From: Peribacillus kribbensis DSM 17871
GTDB taxonomy: Bacteria; Bacillota; Bacilli; Bacillales; DSM-1321
Length of the DNA stretch: 64,000 bases
NCBI RefSeq assembly: GCF_000430765.1
Contig: NZ_KE387238.1
Span: 101,828-165,827 of the forward strand
Reading direction: 5' to 3'
The stretch's first letter is position 1, and each line of letters begins with the position of its first letter. Under the pieces are notes generated by a model, which was not told the origin of the DNA, ran no database searches, and was given only the letters and a program-made list of their open reading frames with translations. The position numbers were made by a program, and so were the translations under genes. Positions 16,335-25,089 of this stretch are shown piece by piece.

Positions 16335-18449
16335 TTATTTTTGTAAAACCAAGAAAAACTTAATCATAAAATAGCTGATTTCCTTTGGAAGCAAATCCTT
16401 GATCGGTTTAAGGTATTCTTTCCCTGCCTTTTCTACAGCCTCTAAAATCAGCTGTTCCTGTTCAACTGTAAGGATTCCCCTCTGATCGATGGGCTTCCCC
16501 TCATCCACACATCGGATGATATGATTTTCGACTGTATTGGTCGACAAGCCGCGGTCTTCTGCAATTTCCTTGATGCTTTTGCCTGCTGTGAAGCTTTCAT
16601 AGCTGTCCAGATAGGAGCCGCCGCTGCTTCTTTGTTCCTTTGGCCTCTTCTCTTCCGCTTCCACAGATGGATGATAATCCTCGTTTTCATCCAGGAAGGA
16701 AGCCACTGCCGCCAAAAAGCCTTCCCCATACTTCTCAAGCTTTTGTTTCCCGACTCCCTTTACCGTCTCAAGCTCCTCTATGGTGCGCGGCATCTTACTG
16801 CACATATCCAAGAGAGTTGCATCAGAAAAAATGACAAACGGAGGGACTCCCTCCCCGGCGGCAATTTCCTTACGGAGACTGCGGAGTTCCTCGAATAGAG
16901 GATCATTTTTATTGACCTGGACAGTCTGGACGATTTCCTTCCTTTTTACCTCAGTCTGTCCGAGAAGGACACTCTTCCCTTTTTCTGTTACGAATAAGAT
17001 AGGAAACTGTCCTCCCGAAACTCCAATATATTGCTCGGAAGTCAGGTAATCGATGAATTCCGCGGTATCCTTCGCACTCCTATCCTTCATCAAGCCAAAC
17101 GTTGAAAGATTTTGAAAGCCGAATTCCTGGACCTTCTTATTGGACGATGCTGTTAAAACCTGCGCAATCAGAGTTTTTCCGAATCTTTCCCCCATACGCT
17201 TCATACAGGAAAGAACAATCTGCGCATCTCGTGTTACATCTACCGATGACCGATTATCCAGGCAGTTGCTGCACCGGCCGCAGCGTTTTTCCGTTTTGTC
17301 CCCAAAATATCCCATGATAAAGGCTTGAAGGCAATTTTCCGTATAGCAGTATTCTCTCATCGATTGAAGCTTTTCAAGTTCATTTGCTTTAAACTGGTCT
17401 GATTCAGACTGATCAATTAAGTATCGCTGCAGCTGGATATCCTGTTCGGAGAATAATAAGATGCATTCGCTGGGAAGCGAGTCCCTTCCTGCACGCCCGG
17501 CTTCCTGATAATAGCTCTCCATGTTTTTCGGCACCTGGTAATGAAGCACATACCGGACATTGCTTTTATCGATCCCCATCCCAAACGCATTAGTGGCGAC
17601 CATGACCTGTACCTCATCATTCAGGAATCGTTCCTGCTCGGAATCCCGTTCATCCCCATTCATTCCACCGTGATACTTACCGGCGGAAATCCCCCCTCTG
17701 ACAAGTTTTTCGTGAATCTGTTCTACATTTTTTCTGGTAGCCGCATAAATGACACCAGAATCGGAGCTGTTTTTCTTCACGTAATTCAGAAGATATTCCT
17801 GCCTATTCTGCCCTTTGACAATCGAAAAACTTAAATTTGAACGCTCAAAGCCTGTAATGACCGCATTCCCCTCAGGTATTTCCAGTGTGCGGCATATATC
17901 CTCCCGGACCTGGGGCGTTGCAGTGGCAGTCAGAGCCAGCACTGCGGGTTTACCAGGAAGATTATTCAATAATGTTTTAATTCTTAGATAGCTCGGCCTA
18001 AAATCATGGCCCCACTGCGAAATGCAGTGAGCTTCATCCACGGCGACCATCGAAATTGGCAGCTGCCTCATTCTTTCCATGAATCCGCCCGCTTCCAGGC
18101 GTTCCGGTGCAAGGTAAAGCAGTTTATACGCACCCATTCCTGCCTCTTCAAGCCGATCCTCTATTTCGGAAGAAGACAGTGAGCTGTTGATGTAAGCCGC
18201 CGGAATTCCTGACTGCTCCAGGGCGTCTACCTGGTCCTTCATCAATGAAATTAAGGGGGAAATAACCAGTGTAATTCCTTCAAATAGAAGGGCCGGAATT
18301 TGATAAGTGATCGACTTACCGCCGCCTGTCGGCATAATTCCTACCGTATCCCTTCCAGCCAGAATCTGCTCAATGATCTGCTCCTGTCCGTTTCTGAACG
18401 CCTGATATCCGAAGTATTTGCTTAATAATTCCTTTGCCTGGTGAAGCAT
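16335..18449 (-). CDS. recQ: ATP-dependent DNA helicase RecQ
   Basis: 3'-to-5' DNA helicase for recombination and repair. 704 residues: helicase core with Walker A MPTGGGKS (near 39-46), DEAH box VDEAHCISQWGHDFR (near 137), ALTATATP, and motif VI YYQEAGRAGRD (near 320); zinc-binding CxxxxC...CGRCSNC block (near 370-395); winged helix; HRDC domain (about 515-590) and an extra C-terminal helix-turn-helix (about 610-690, KSIKEIAEDRGLSTNTVENH). The C-terminal extension is typical of Bacillus RecQ2-like proteins. Monocistronic. Confidence 0.95.
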   Translation of the reverse strand: MLHQAKELLSKYFGYQAFRNGQEQIIEQILAGRDTVGIMPTGGGKSITYQIPALLFEGITLVISPLISLMKDQVDALEQSGIPAAYINSSLSSSEIEDRLEEAGMGAYKLLYLAPERLEAGGFMERMRQLPISMVAVDEAHCISQWGHDFRPSYLRIKTLLNNLPGKPAVLALTATATPQVREDICRTLEIPEGNAVITGFERSNLSFSIVKGQNRQEYLLNYVKKNSSDSGVIYAATRKNVEQIHEKLVRGGISAGKYHGGMNGDERDSEQERFLNDEVQVMVATNAFGMGIDKSNVRYVLHYQVPKNMESYYQEAGRAGRDSLPSECILLFSEQDIQLQRYLIDQSESDQFKANELEKLQSMREYCYTENCLQAFIMGYFGDKTEKRCGRCSNCLDNRSSVDVTRDAQIVLSCMKRMGERFGKTLIAQVLTASSNKKVQEFGFQNLSTFGLMKDRSAKDTAEFIDYLTSEQYIGVSGGQFPILFVTEKGKSVLLGQTEVKRKEIVQTVQVNKNDPLFEELRSLRKEIAAGEGVPPFVIFSDATLLDMCSKMPRTIEELETVKGVGKQKLEKYGEGFLAAVASFLDENEDYHPSVEAEEKRPKEQRSSGGSYLDSYESFTAGKSIKEIAEDRGLSTNTVENHIIRCVDEGKPIDQRGILTVEQEQLILEAVEKAGKEYLKPIKDLLPKEISYFMIKFFLVLQK

Positions 18450-18550
18450 TTATTAGACACCTCTTTTATTCCTTATTGCCTTATTCATTGTATATGAATT
18501 AAGCTGGTAATAAAAATGGAAAGTTACATTTCCATAAAGGGGAAATGAGA

Positions 18551-19048
18551 ATGGAAATACGGCAATTAAACTCGAGTCATGCAGATGCATACAAAAATAT
18601 CCGTCTGGAGTCACTGAAACAGAATCCAGAGGCCTTTGGATCGAGCTTTGAGGAAGAAAAAGACCGAGATGTGAAAGTGTATGAAGAAAGCCTTTCAGCA
18701 GAAGGGCAATTCGCTTTTGGGGCCTTCGATGATGGAGAATTGGCGGGGGTCGTCTCACTGGTTCTTGAGCAGAAAGTAAAGCTTTTGCACAAAGCGTTTA
18801 TTTTTGCCATGTATGTCAAAAAAGAAAAGCGGGGAGAAGGAATCGGCAGGAAGCTGATGCAGGCAGCCATTCAAAAAGCAAAAGAGCTTCCTCAAACCGA
18901 ACAGATTCTTTTGTCTGTCGTTTCAACGAATGAATCAGCCAAAAACCTGTATTCCTCCCTCGGCTTCAAGACATATGGTTTTGAGAAAAAGGCCCTGAAA
19001 ATCCAGGATGCGTATTATGATGAAGAGCATATGGTACTATTTCTGTAA
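18551..19048 (+). CDS. GNAT family N-acetyltransferase
   Basis: 165 residues, a single GNAT domain. Motif A that binds acetyl-CoA is clear: KKEKRGEGIGRKLMQAAI (R/Q-x-x-G-x-G/A, near 95-108), followed by NESAKNLYSSLGFKTYG, the usual C-terminal motif B. Substrate unknown. The ATG at 18551 is preferred to 18545 because AAGGGG lies 8 nt upstream. Divergent from recQ. Confidence 0.88.
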   Translation: MEIRQLNSSHADAYKNIRLESLKQNPEAFGSSFEEEKDRDVKVYEESLSAEGQFAFGAFDDGELAGVVSLVLEQKVKLLHKAFIFAMYVKKEKRGEGIGRKLMQAAIQKAKELPQTEQILLSVVSTNESAKNLYSSLGFKTYGFEKKALKIQDAYYDEEHMVLFL

Positions 19049-19103
19049 GGTAAAGGGACCTTTCTATGCCCTGCCCGCCAGCTATACCGATTAAATGAGC
19101 GGC

Positions 19104-19925
19104 TTAAAAGGAGGGAGAGGCACCGATTCTCTGGATAATGCGGGCAAGCTGTTCAGCCGGAAGCTCTCCCCTCCACTCATCCGCCAGCCGCTGGCCTGCC
19201 CAGTCTGTATACAGATCCGGAAAAACCAGTGAACGGGCGGATTCTTTCTCGTACCCTTCTCTCCAGCCATGCTGAAAGGTGTGCAAGGCAGCCGGGTCAA
19301 GACCGTATTTGGATACATCTCCCTCTACAAGTTTAAAGATGGAATACGTGCGGGCAGTATCATAGCGCGGATCTCCAACAGAGCAATTTGTCCAGTCAAG
19401 GATGGCTGTGATTTTTTCACCATCGGTCATAACATTGAGCGGGTGAAAATCCATATGAAGGAGCGCTTTCTCTTCTCCTTCAAGCATAATTCGTTCCGAA
19501 ATTACTTCTTCTTCCTTCGATCGGGGTGCAATCCAGTTTAAGGCCAATTCAAACGGGAATGCACATTTATGAATGGCAGCATGAGCGGCTCCAAAGGACT
19601 GTCCCAGAGATTCCCCGCGGCCGGGATGGAGGATCAGCTCTTCAAGGATCGTTTTTCCTTCCGCCCAGTCCAAAAGCATAATGACAGATTCCCCGCACCG
19701 TTTCACCAAACGGACAGCCGGGACTGGAAGACCCGCTTCCAGAGCCCATTCCATGATCTTTTGTTCCTGCAAAAACTGCCCTGACCTCTTGCTTGGAAGC
19801 ATGCGGAGAGCATATTCCTTTCCAGCCCATTGTACCTTCCAAACAGAGCTGTCCCTTCCACCATTAATCTTAGTAATGGCAGCATGTTCCATACCTGTCT
19901 CCTTCAGCACCTCTCCAATATCCAT
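19104..19925 (-). CDS. Aminoglycoside phosphotransferase (APH)-family kinase
   Basis: 273 residues with a small-molecule kinase fold. Visible motifs: the Brenner loop HMDFHPLNVM (HxDxxxxN, near 180), then AILDWTN, the metal-binding DxD/DFG equivalent. N-lobe lysine lies in EYALRMLP. Such genes in Bacillus chromosomes usually phosphorylate unknown metabolites; resistance should not be assumed. The start at 19925 has GAGGAG 5-6 nt upstream; the open frame up to 19961 would overlap the Nudix gene. Last gene of a three-gene operon (20894 to 19104). Confidence 0.85.
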   Translation of the reverse strand: MDIGEVLKETGMEHAAITKINGGRDSSVWKVQWAGKEYALRMLPSKRSGQFLQEQKIMEWALEAGLPVPAVRLVKRCGESVIMLLDWAEGKTILEELILHPGRGESLGQSFGAAHAAIHKCAFPFELALNWIAPRSKEEEVISERIMLEGEEKALLHMDFHPLNVMTDGEKITAILDWTNCSVGDPRYDTARTYSIFKLVEGDVSKYGLDPAALHTFQHGWREGYEKESARSLVFPDLYTDWAGQRLADEWRGELPAEQLARIIQRIGASPSF

Positions 19926-19953
19926 AAAAATCTCCTCATCTTCAAGTCTTATT

Positions 19954-20571
19954 TCAGTCAAACACAGGCAGCCTTCCGGGGTTATCCAAATAGCTGAACA
20001 AAAGCTCCAGCTGGCCCCTGGTTATCCTGGATGGTGAAAGCTCCGGCAGTGCGTCCTTCGAAAAAAAGGCCGCATCCGCTGTCTCTATTCCTGCTTCAAG
20101 ATGTCCGCCTGTAACCGAGCATTCGAAAAACAGCTTGTACACATGGTGAAGGGAAGGCGGATGCGGATGACATTTTTTGTCCAGCACTGCCAGCAGCCTT
20201 ACTGCCTGTACCTCCAATCCAGTCTCTTCCTGCACTTCCTTAACCGCCACTTCTGCCGGCGATAGCCCGATATCTGCCCATCCACCGGGCAGTGACCATT
20301 TTTGATCTTCTTTTTCCTTAACCAGAAGCAGCCTGTCTTCCTGAAAGATGACAGCTCGTATATCGGTTTTCGGAGTTTGATATCCCGTTTCGGATGCAAA
20401 TACTGATTGAATCGTATCGAACGGGTTTTGGGTCAGCTCTGACACCATCTCGCAGCTGATGGTTCTTAGTTCCTGAAATCTCTCTATATCGTATATATCC
20501 TTCGAATAGGCAAGCCCTGCCTGTGAGAGAGCCTGAATTTTCTTGGCCCATTCCAGCCATTTTTCTTCCAT
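19954..20571 (-). CDS. Nudix hydrolase with N-terminal Nudix-associated domain
   Basis: 205 residues. N-terminal helical domain (about 1-60, EEKWLEWAKKIQALSQAGL) of the PF12535-like kind, then a Nudix fold with box GGWADIGLSPAEVAVKEVQE and the next residues ETGLEV (about 105-130). The usual Glu six residues after the first Gly is Leu/Ile here, as in this subfamily; the catalytic REVQEE-type helix is intact. Likely cleaves nucleoside diphosphate derivatives such as ADP-ribose. The start at 20571 has AGGTGG upstream; frame is open to 20721 but those codons overlap the upstream gene. Middle gene of an operon, 28 bp before the phosphotransferase start. Confidence 0.85.
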   Translation of the reverse strand: MEEKWLEWAKKIQALSQAGLAYSKDIYDIERFQELRTISCEMVSELTQNPFDTIQSVFASETGYQTPKTDIRAVIFQEDRLLLVKEKEDQKWSLPGGWADIGLSPAEVAVKEVQEETGLEVQAVRLLAVLDKKCHPHPPSLHHVYKLFFECSVTGGHLEAGIETADAAFFSKDALPELSPSRITRGQLELLFSYLDNPGRLPVFD

Positions 20572-20609
20572 ACTGCCACCTCTGACTGTTATACTTTTAC
20601 CATACTCTT

Positions 20610-20894
20610 TTATACCCCCAGCTGATCGAGAGCCAGCAGGAGCAATAAGAGCAAAATATGAAATATAACCAGGATTCCGTACATCGTCCCATCGATGCCA
20701 GCTCCCCTTAACAAAAAACAAATCATAGTTTCTATTCCCAGAAAGATGATCAGAAATCCAATCCGCCTCGAAAGGACTCTTTGATTCCTGGGTGTAACCA
20801 TTTCTGCAAAAAAAGCTGTATACTGGCTTTTCCAGATAAAGGTGCCCAGCAGGACAAAGAACACGGAAGCTGCCAGGCAGACAATAACATTCAT
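20610..20894 (-). CDS. Small membrane protein (hypothetical)
   Basis: 94 residues with three predicted membrane segments (about 3-17, 43-62 and 68-90) and a positively charged loop (NQRVLSRR). Start at 20894 has GAGAGGGGG upstream; the frame is open to 20993 but without a site. Family not recognised. First gene of an operon with the Nudix hydrolase and the kinase; 38 bp to the next start. Confidence 0.65.
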   Translation of the reverse strand: MNVIVCLAASVFFVLLGTFIWKSQYTAFFAEMVTPRNQRVLSRRIGFLIIFLGIETMICFLLRGAGIDGTMYGILVIFHILLLLLLLALDQLGV

Positions 20895-21071
20895 CTTTTT
20901 CCCCCTCTCCAGGAAAAAAAGCACCCTTCCATATTTTAGCATAAAAAGTAAGAATAATCTGAAATTACTTTTCGGAAACAACCAAAATTTCACGTCCCAT
21001 TCTATGGACGTACTTTCCTATTTCCGGCATATACTGATTCAGATACTCATTATGAAGGGAGACACAGCCAC

Positions 21072-21341
21072 ATGCGGCGGATCCAATTTATGATTAAGCT
21101 TTTCCTGAACCAGCCTCTCTGGTTCAAGCTGCTCACATCCATTACACTCCTTGCTTCCATCATCCTTAGCAGCTCCTATTTCTCACAATCCCCCTCTTCG
21201 CAGAGCGTTTCTAAGCTATCAGCGGCTATATTATTTTGTGTCTGTGGAATTAAAATGAAGAGAAATGTCAGAACATCCCTTCTCTTATTTGCCTGTTCGG
21301 CGGTATGCATCGTTCTGTCCATCAGAGCCCTGTATTCCTGA
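21072..21341 (+). CDS. Small membrane protein (hypothetical)
   Basis: 89 residues. Three hydrophobic segments (about 18-36, 46-60 and 66-85), basic N-terminus (MRRIQFMIK) and KMKRNVR loop. Not recognised. AAGGGAG lies about 11 nt before the ATG. Divergent from the preceding operon, ends before a strong bidirectional terminator. Confidence 0.6.
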   Translation: MRRIQFMIKLFLNQPLWFKLLTSITLLASIILSSSYFSQSPSSQSVSKLSAAILFCVCGIKMKRNVRTSLLLFACSAVCIVLSIRALYS

Positions 21342-21370
21342 CAAACAGTAAGATTAAAAGCAAAACTAAA

Positions 21371-21445
21371 AAAGGCGCCTCCAGTCAAGCCTGTCCCCCA
21401 TTCTTCTAGGAATATGGATCAGGTTTTTTTGAGGCGCCTTTTCTT
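21371..21445. terminator. Bidirectional terminator
   Basis: AAAGGCGCCTC (21371-21381) pairs with GAGGCGCCTTT (21431-21441) across a large loop; A-run left, TTTTCTT right. Serves the convergent small genes on either side. Confidence 0.65.
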
Positions 21446-21698
21446 ATTGAAAATGATGTAGGTTCAGCAATTCTTTATCTATGACGGCAGAAATGGCTGC
21501 GGCGGCTGAATTCAGGTCATGGTAATATTGCTTGCTTTGGCTTTCAATCATAAAAAGCTGATATAATCGGTCATGCTCTTCATAGCTTATTTCAATCATC
21601 TTTTTATGATTATGCTGAAGAGTATGAGATACATGGCTTTCACAATAAGGCGAACAGGCCAGATCTTCCAGCAGCTTTTTTATTTTAATTATATCCAA
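21444..21698 (-). CDS. Hypothetical protein, 84 aa
   Basis: A TTG start is used, preceded by GGGGGAGGG 5 nt upstream, a strong site. The product is helical, with many His and Tyr residues (CSPYCESHVSHTLQHNHKK) that could bind metal, but no named family is recognised. Ends at the bidirectional terminator. Divergent from the AAA ATPase gene. Confidence 0.6.
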   Translation of the reverse strand: MDIIKIKKLLEDLACSPYCESHVSHTLQHNHKKMIEISYEEHDRLYQLFMIESQSKQYYHDLNSAAAAISAVIDKELLNLHHFQ

Positions 21699-21820
21699 GT
21701 ATCCCTCCCCCTTTCAGTGTTAGGGGATACAAAATACCTCTACCAATATGATAACATGTATAAAGAAGCGGTGGCATTACAGTTGGATTACAGAATTTGG
21801 AATAAAAAGGGGCATGAATC

Positions 21821-22564
21821 GTGGATTCTCTTTATCTTAAAAAAATGAAGCTGCGGAGGAATGAAATTGATTCCTATCAATCTTATCCTTTTACACTTCC
21901 AGCAATCAGGCTGCTTGAAGAAATCAGCTTCCACCCCAAAGTCACCTTTTTGGTCGGGGAAAATGGAATGGGAAAGTCTACGCTGCTTGAAGGCATAGCC
22001 ATAGCGGCAGGATTTAATCCTGAAGGAGGCTCGCTGAACTTCAGCTTTTCTACTTACGATTCCCATTCTGCTCTTGAAGAGTACATCACGCTAGTCAGAG
22101 GAGCAGATAGACCGAAGGATGGATTTTTCCTTAGGGCAGAGACCTTTTATAATCTCGCTACCCATATTGAAGAGATGGATCAGGAGGGATTTGGCCCTAA
22201 AATTATTCATTCCTATGGCGGAGTCTCCCTTCATGAGCAGTCTCACGGGGAAGCATTCTTTTCGACGTTTACGAACCGGTTTTCGGGGAGCGGTTTATAT
22301 ATTTTGGATGAGCCTGAGGCTGCGCTGTCTCCGATGAGGCAGCTGTCCATGCTTGCAAAGATCCATGAACTTGTCCAAAATCGATCTCAATTCATCATTG
22401 CGACCCACTCCCCCATCATCATGGCCTATCCGCATGCCAAAATCATTCAGCTGTCCCGGGATGGCCCAGAGGAAACAACATTGGAGGAAACCGGCCATTA
22501 CACTTTAATGAAACAGTTCTTTACAGATAAAGACCGCCTCCTGCATCATTTATTGGACTTCTGA
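21821..22564 (+). CDS. AAA family ATPase, COG3910/RecF-like
   Basis: 247 residues, a stand-alone ABC/SMC-type ATPase head. Walker A GENGMGKST (near 47-55), signature-like SHGE (near 140), Walker B LYILDEPEAALSP (near 157-169) and switch His in ATHSPI (near 195). No coiled coil is inserted, so it is not a structural SMC. Such small ATPases occur across Firmicutes; role unknown, probably DNA or stress related. GTG start with AAGGGG 8 nt upstream. Its end overlaps the convergent 99-aa gene by 19 bp. Confidence 0.85.
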   Translation: MDSLYLKKMKLRRNEIDSYQSYPFTLPAIRLLEEISFHPKVTFLVGENGMGKSTLLEGIAIAAGFNPEGGSLNFSFSTYDSHSALEEYITLVRGADRPKDGFFLRAETFYNLATHIEEMDQEGFGPKIIHSYGGVSLHEQSHGEAFFSTFTNRFSGSGLYILDEPEAALSPMRQLSMLAKIHELVQNRSQFIIATHSPIIMAYPHAKIIQLSRDGPEETTLEETGHYTLMKQFFTDKDRLLHHLLDF

Positions 22565-22845
22565 TTAAAGGAGGTAAAGCGGTGATGTTCCTGCTTCACT
22601 AAAGAAATAAAATTCTGTCTTTCCTCTTCGCTGTGCTTTAACAGCTTGATGTTGGCCGGCTGTTTAAGATAGATATGGATAGCCTTATTGTTTTGAATAA
22701 TGTATTCATATCTGTAATCCTTTATGAGTGCGAGGAACCAGGGCTCTTTTTTCATATCTTCAATGATTGTTACAGAATTCACCGTTTTTTTTAATTGAAA
22801 TAAATCGACAATGATATCCAGGGAATCAAAAAGGAAATCCAGCAT
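22546..22845 (-). CDS. Hypothetical protein, 99 aa
   Basis: Start at 22845 follows AAGGTGG at a 5-nt distance. Acidic hydrophobic N-terminus (MLDFLFDSLDIIVDLFQL) then a compact mixed alpha/beta sequence (IIEDMKKEPWFLALIKDYRYEYIIQ) and a basic helix tail. Not recognised. Convergent and overlapping by 19 bp with the ATPase gene. Confidence 0.6.
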   Translation of the reverse strand: MLDFLFDSLDIIVDLFQLKKTVNSVTIIEDMKKEPWFLALIKDYRYEYIIQNNKAIHIYLKQPANIKLLKHSEEERQNFISLVKQEHHRFTSFNQKSNK

Positions 22846-22949
22846 GGCATCCACCTTATTTCTTTATGAGTTTCATACACTCATTTTACCTTGATTCCCC
22901 GCCTCTCATCTAGATATTTCGTATTCAAAGCCGTTTAGGAGTGATGATT

Positions 22950-23831
22950 TTGACAGGGAAAGAATTCGCAGCTTTATTAACCCTTGCTGCTTTATGGGGT
23001 GCCTCGTTTCTTTTTATCCGGGTCGCTTCCCCCGAGCTAGGGCCTTTTTTAACCGTGGAATTGAGGGTTGCCCTCGCCGCAGCAGCTCTCCTGATTTACG
23101 CAGTCTTTATTAAATACACATTCAGTTTCCGTGCCCATTGGAAAAAATACATAATGGTCGGTCTTTTGAATGCTGCTGTCCCTTTTGCATTCATAACGGG
23201 GGCCGAGCTTCATCTCACTGCCTCCATGGCTTCGATCATTAACGCCACTACCCCTATGTTCACTGCAGCTGCAGCCTGGGTCTGGTTTAAGACCAGGCTT
23301 TCTATGCAAAAGTTTATTGGAATGCTGATCGGAATAGCCGGAGTGGTCATCCTGGTCGGCTGGAGCACCGGGAAAACAGACGGGGCCTTTATGCTTTCAG
23401 CGCTTTATTCCTTATTGGCAGCATTGTTTTATGGAATTGCGGGCAACTACATCGCGAAGAATTTTAAAGAAGTAAAGCCCATGGATTTGGCAATCGGCCA
23501 GCAGATTGGGGCAAGCATTGTCATGCTGCCATTCACTTTGTTTACGCTGCCGCGTTCCCTGCCTTCAGTCCCTGCTCTTCTGTCTGTATTGGTGCTGGCT
23601 GTGCTTTGTACATCGCTCGCTTATCTGCTGTATTTTTATTTAATGGGAAAGTCAGGAGCCCTCAAGACAGCCAGCGTCACCTTTTTAGTTCCGATATTCG
23701 GTGTTGGCTGGGGCGCGCTGTTTCTTAAAGAAACGATCCGCGCCAATACGATCTTTGGCATGCTTGTGATCTTTGCAGGGATCCTTTTAGTCACCGGAAT
23801 CCTGGGCAGACGAAAAATGGCGGCCGGGTAA
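22950..23831 (+). CDS. EamA/RhaT-type DMT permease
   Basis: About 293 residues, ten membrane helices as two EamA repeats (about 1-135 and 145-285), the fold of drug/metabolite exporters. ALWGASFLFIRVASPELGP near the N-terminus and the GKSGALKTASVTFLVPIFG loop are characteristic. Substrate unknown. AGGAG (22937-22941) is 8 nt from the TTG at 22950 but only 2 nt from the ATG at 22944, so TTG is preferred; either start is possible. Confidence 0.85.
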   Translation: MTGKEFAALLTLAALWGASFLFIRVASPELGPFLTVELRVALAAAALLIYAVFIKYTFSFRAHWKKYIMVGLLNAAVPFAFITGAELHLTASMASIINATTPMFTAAAAWVWFKTRLSMQKFIGMLIGIAGVVILVGWSTGKTDGAFMLSALYSLLAALFYGIAGNYIAKNFKEVKPMDLAIGQQIGASIVMLPFTLFTLPRSLPSVPALLSVLVLAVLCTSLAYLLYFYLMGKSGALKTASVTFLVPIFGVGWGALFLKETIRANTIFGMLVIFAGILLVTGILGRRKMAAG

Positions 23832-23834
23832 TTC

Positions 23835-24098
23835 CTAGTACAGGGATTGCAGGGCCTCTAATTCTTCCAGGAGCTGCCTGACCTCCCCGGGTGACAGCCT
23901 GATCAGCATCTGATCATAAAGCGTCACAATCTGGCCGTCCGTTTCATCCTCATGAAGCTTTAAATAATTGTATAAAGAATGGACCTGATTTTGCTTCAGG
24001 CTAGTTTCGGTATAAAAATTTTTCACCTTTTTCAAGGAAAAAACACCAGTACCGCTATCGAATTCGCCCGAAATAATCTGTCCGTCAATATAATTCAT
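23835..24098 (-). CDS. Hypothetical protein, 87 aa
   Basis: Start at 24098 follows GGGGGA at suitable distance; an upstream ATG (24176) lacks a site. The protein starts MNYIDGQIISGEF and ends with an amphipathic helix, SPGEVRQLLEELEALQSLY. Soluble, acidic, no recognised domain. Convergent with the EamA gene with a 3-bp gap, divergent from queF. Confidence 0.6.
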   Translation of the reverse strand: MNYIDGQIISGEFDSGTGVFSLKKVKNFYTETSLKQNQVHSLYNYLKLHEDETDGQIVTLYDQMLIRLSPGEVRQLLEELEALQSLY

Positions 24099-24186
24099 TC
24101 TCAAATCCCCCTTCTCCAATTTGCTTCCAGTATTCTTTCCAGAAGCAGGGGGATTTATCCTATTTAGGAAGTCCATACGGTTTATA

Positions 24187-24215
24187 TTGAAATCCTGATT
24201 AATCTCATATATAAT
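24187..24215 (+). promoter_or_regulatory. Sigma-A promoter of queF
   Basis: TTGAAA (24187-24192), 17 nt, TATAAT (24210-24215). The preQ1 aptamer begins about 18 nt downstream, placing it at the very 5' end of the transcript. Confidence 0.8.
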
Positions 24216-24232
24216 TTCACAGATGTCTATTT

Positions 24233-24367
24233 AAGAGGTTCATAGCTGAAACCCTCTATAAAAAACTATGGCAGATGATCATCCAGAGGCTGTCACACAG
24301 AATCTGGCTTCACCATAGTTGCTGAAAATCTAGCAGGGTGAGGCTAATTCTTTGGCAGCCTCTTTTT
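24233..24367 (+). promoter_or_regulatory. PreQ1-I riboswitch with terminator, upstream of queF
   Basis: The aptamer at 24234-24268 reads AGAGGTT then CTGAAACCCTCT and ATAAAAAACTA, the class I preQ1 pattern: a short P1 stem closed by AGAGG/CCTCT and an A-rich tail that folds back into the loop as an H-type pseudoknot. The expression platform continues to a terminator, GAGGCT/AGCCTC (24340-24345 with 24357-24362), followed by TTTTTATT. AACTATGG/CCATAGTT forms an alternative hairpin between them. When preQ1 is plentiful, transcription of queF should stop. Confidence 0.9.
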
Positions 24368-24452
24368 ATTGGCTGTTTTTCACACGACTAAATAGGACCT
24401 CTATTTTCTAAAAAATTTTTTTAAGTTTGTTAACCGCATAGGAGGAATTAGA

Positions 24453-24950
24453 ATGGCAGGAAGAAAAAAAGAAGAAATGCAGGATGTCACATTATTGGGA
24501 AACCAGGGGACTAAATATTTATTTGACTACTCTCCTGAGATTCTGGAGTCATTCGACAACAAGCACCCATACCGGGATTATTTTGTAAAATTCAATTGCC
24601 CGGAATTCACGAGCCTTTGTCCGATCACGGGACAGCCTGATTTCGCAACCATCTATATCAGCTATATCCCTGGAGAAAAAATGGTGGAAAGCAAATCATT
24701 AAAGCTTTACCTTTTCAGCTTCCGCAATCACGGTGACTTCCACGAAGACTGCATGAACATCATCATGAATGACCTGATCAAGCTGATGGACCCGAAATAC
24801 ATCGAAGTATGGGGAAAGTTCACCCCTCGCGGCGGTATCTCCATCGATCCGTACACCAACTACGGCAAGCCCGGCACAAAATATGAGGAAATGGCAAACT
24901 ACCGTTTAATGAATCATGATTTGTATCCGGAGACTGTGGATAATAGATAA
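24453..24950 (+). CDS. queF: NADPH-dependent 7-cyano-7-deazaguanine reductase
   Basis: Reduces preQ0 to preQ1 in queuosine synthesis; cytosolic T-fold enzyme. 165 residues, the unimodular type. Catalytic Cys in [13 protein letters not shown] (near 56), the QueF motif [13 protein letters not shown] (about 79-91) and HEDC with the substrate-binding Glu (near 97-100). AGGAGG-type site 6-8 nt before ATG; controlled by the preQ1 riboswitch. The prophage uses its 3' end as attachment site: the last 71 codons lie inside the 235-bp direct repeat, so integration kept the gene intact. Confidence 0.96.
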   Translation: MAGRKKEEMQDVTLLGNQGTKYLFDYSPEILESFDNKHPYRDYFVKFNCPEFTSLCPITGQPDFATIYISYIPGEKMVESKSLKLYLFSFRNHGDFHEDCMNIIMNDLIKLMDPKYIEVWGKFTPRGGISIDPYTNYGKPGTKYEEMANYRLMNHDLYPETVDNR

Positions 24951-24969
24951 GAATGGCTTCGGGTGATTA
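24735..24969 (+). repeat. attL: 235-bp direct repeat, 3' end of queF
   Basis: Identical base for base to 62682-62916. It starts at codon 95 of queF and ends 19 bp after the stop codon. The strand exchange can be anywhere in it. The copy here completes the functional queF gene. Confidence 0.95.
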
Positions 24970-25085
24970 TACAGGAGATTATGTGACTTTTTGGTGACCT
25001 TTTTACACATAATCTCCTTTTTTGTGTTGTCACATCAGATATGTGACTATATTGGTGACTAAAATTTTGTGTTGGTGACTATGTT
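24970..25085. other. Phage att arm: terminator-like hairpin and GTGAC repeats
   Basis: Just inside the phage end lies a perfect 13-bp stem, AGGAGATTATGTG (24973-24985) with CACATAATCTCCT (25006-25018), followed by TTTTTT, which can terminate queF. GTGAC occurs at 24983, 24994, 25043, 25055 and 25075 and inverted at 25029. Two more lie beside the integrase stop (62611, 62623). Spaced direct repeats of this kind are typical arm-type integrase binding sites. Confidence 0.6.
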
Positions 25086-25089
25086 AGAC

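Noticed and set aside
18453-18758. Minus-strand gene opposite the GNAT acetyltransferase
   Set aside because: Antisense shadow; no site and arginine/proline-rich nonsense composition.
19104-19925. Aminoglycoside resistance gene
   Set aside because: The APH fold is shared by many metabolite kinases; no resistance-type relative can be named and context is metabolic.
22546-22854. Start codon GTG at 22854 for the 99-aa gene
   Set aside because: The ribosome site AAGGTGG would include the start codon itself; ATG 22845 has correct spacing.
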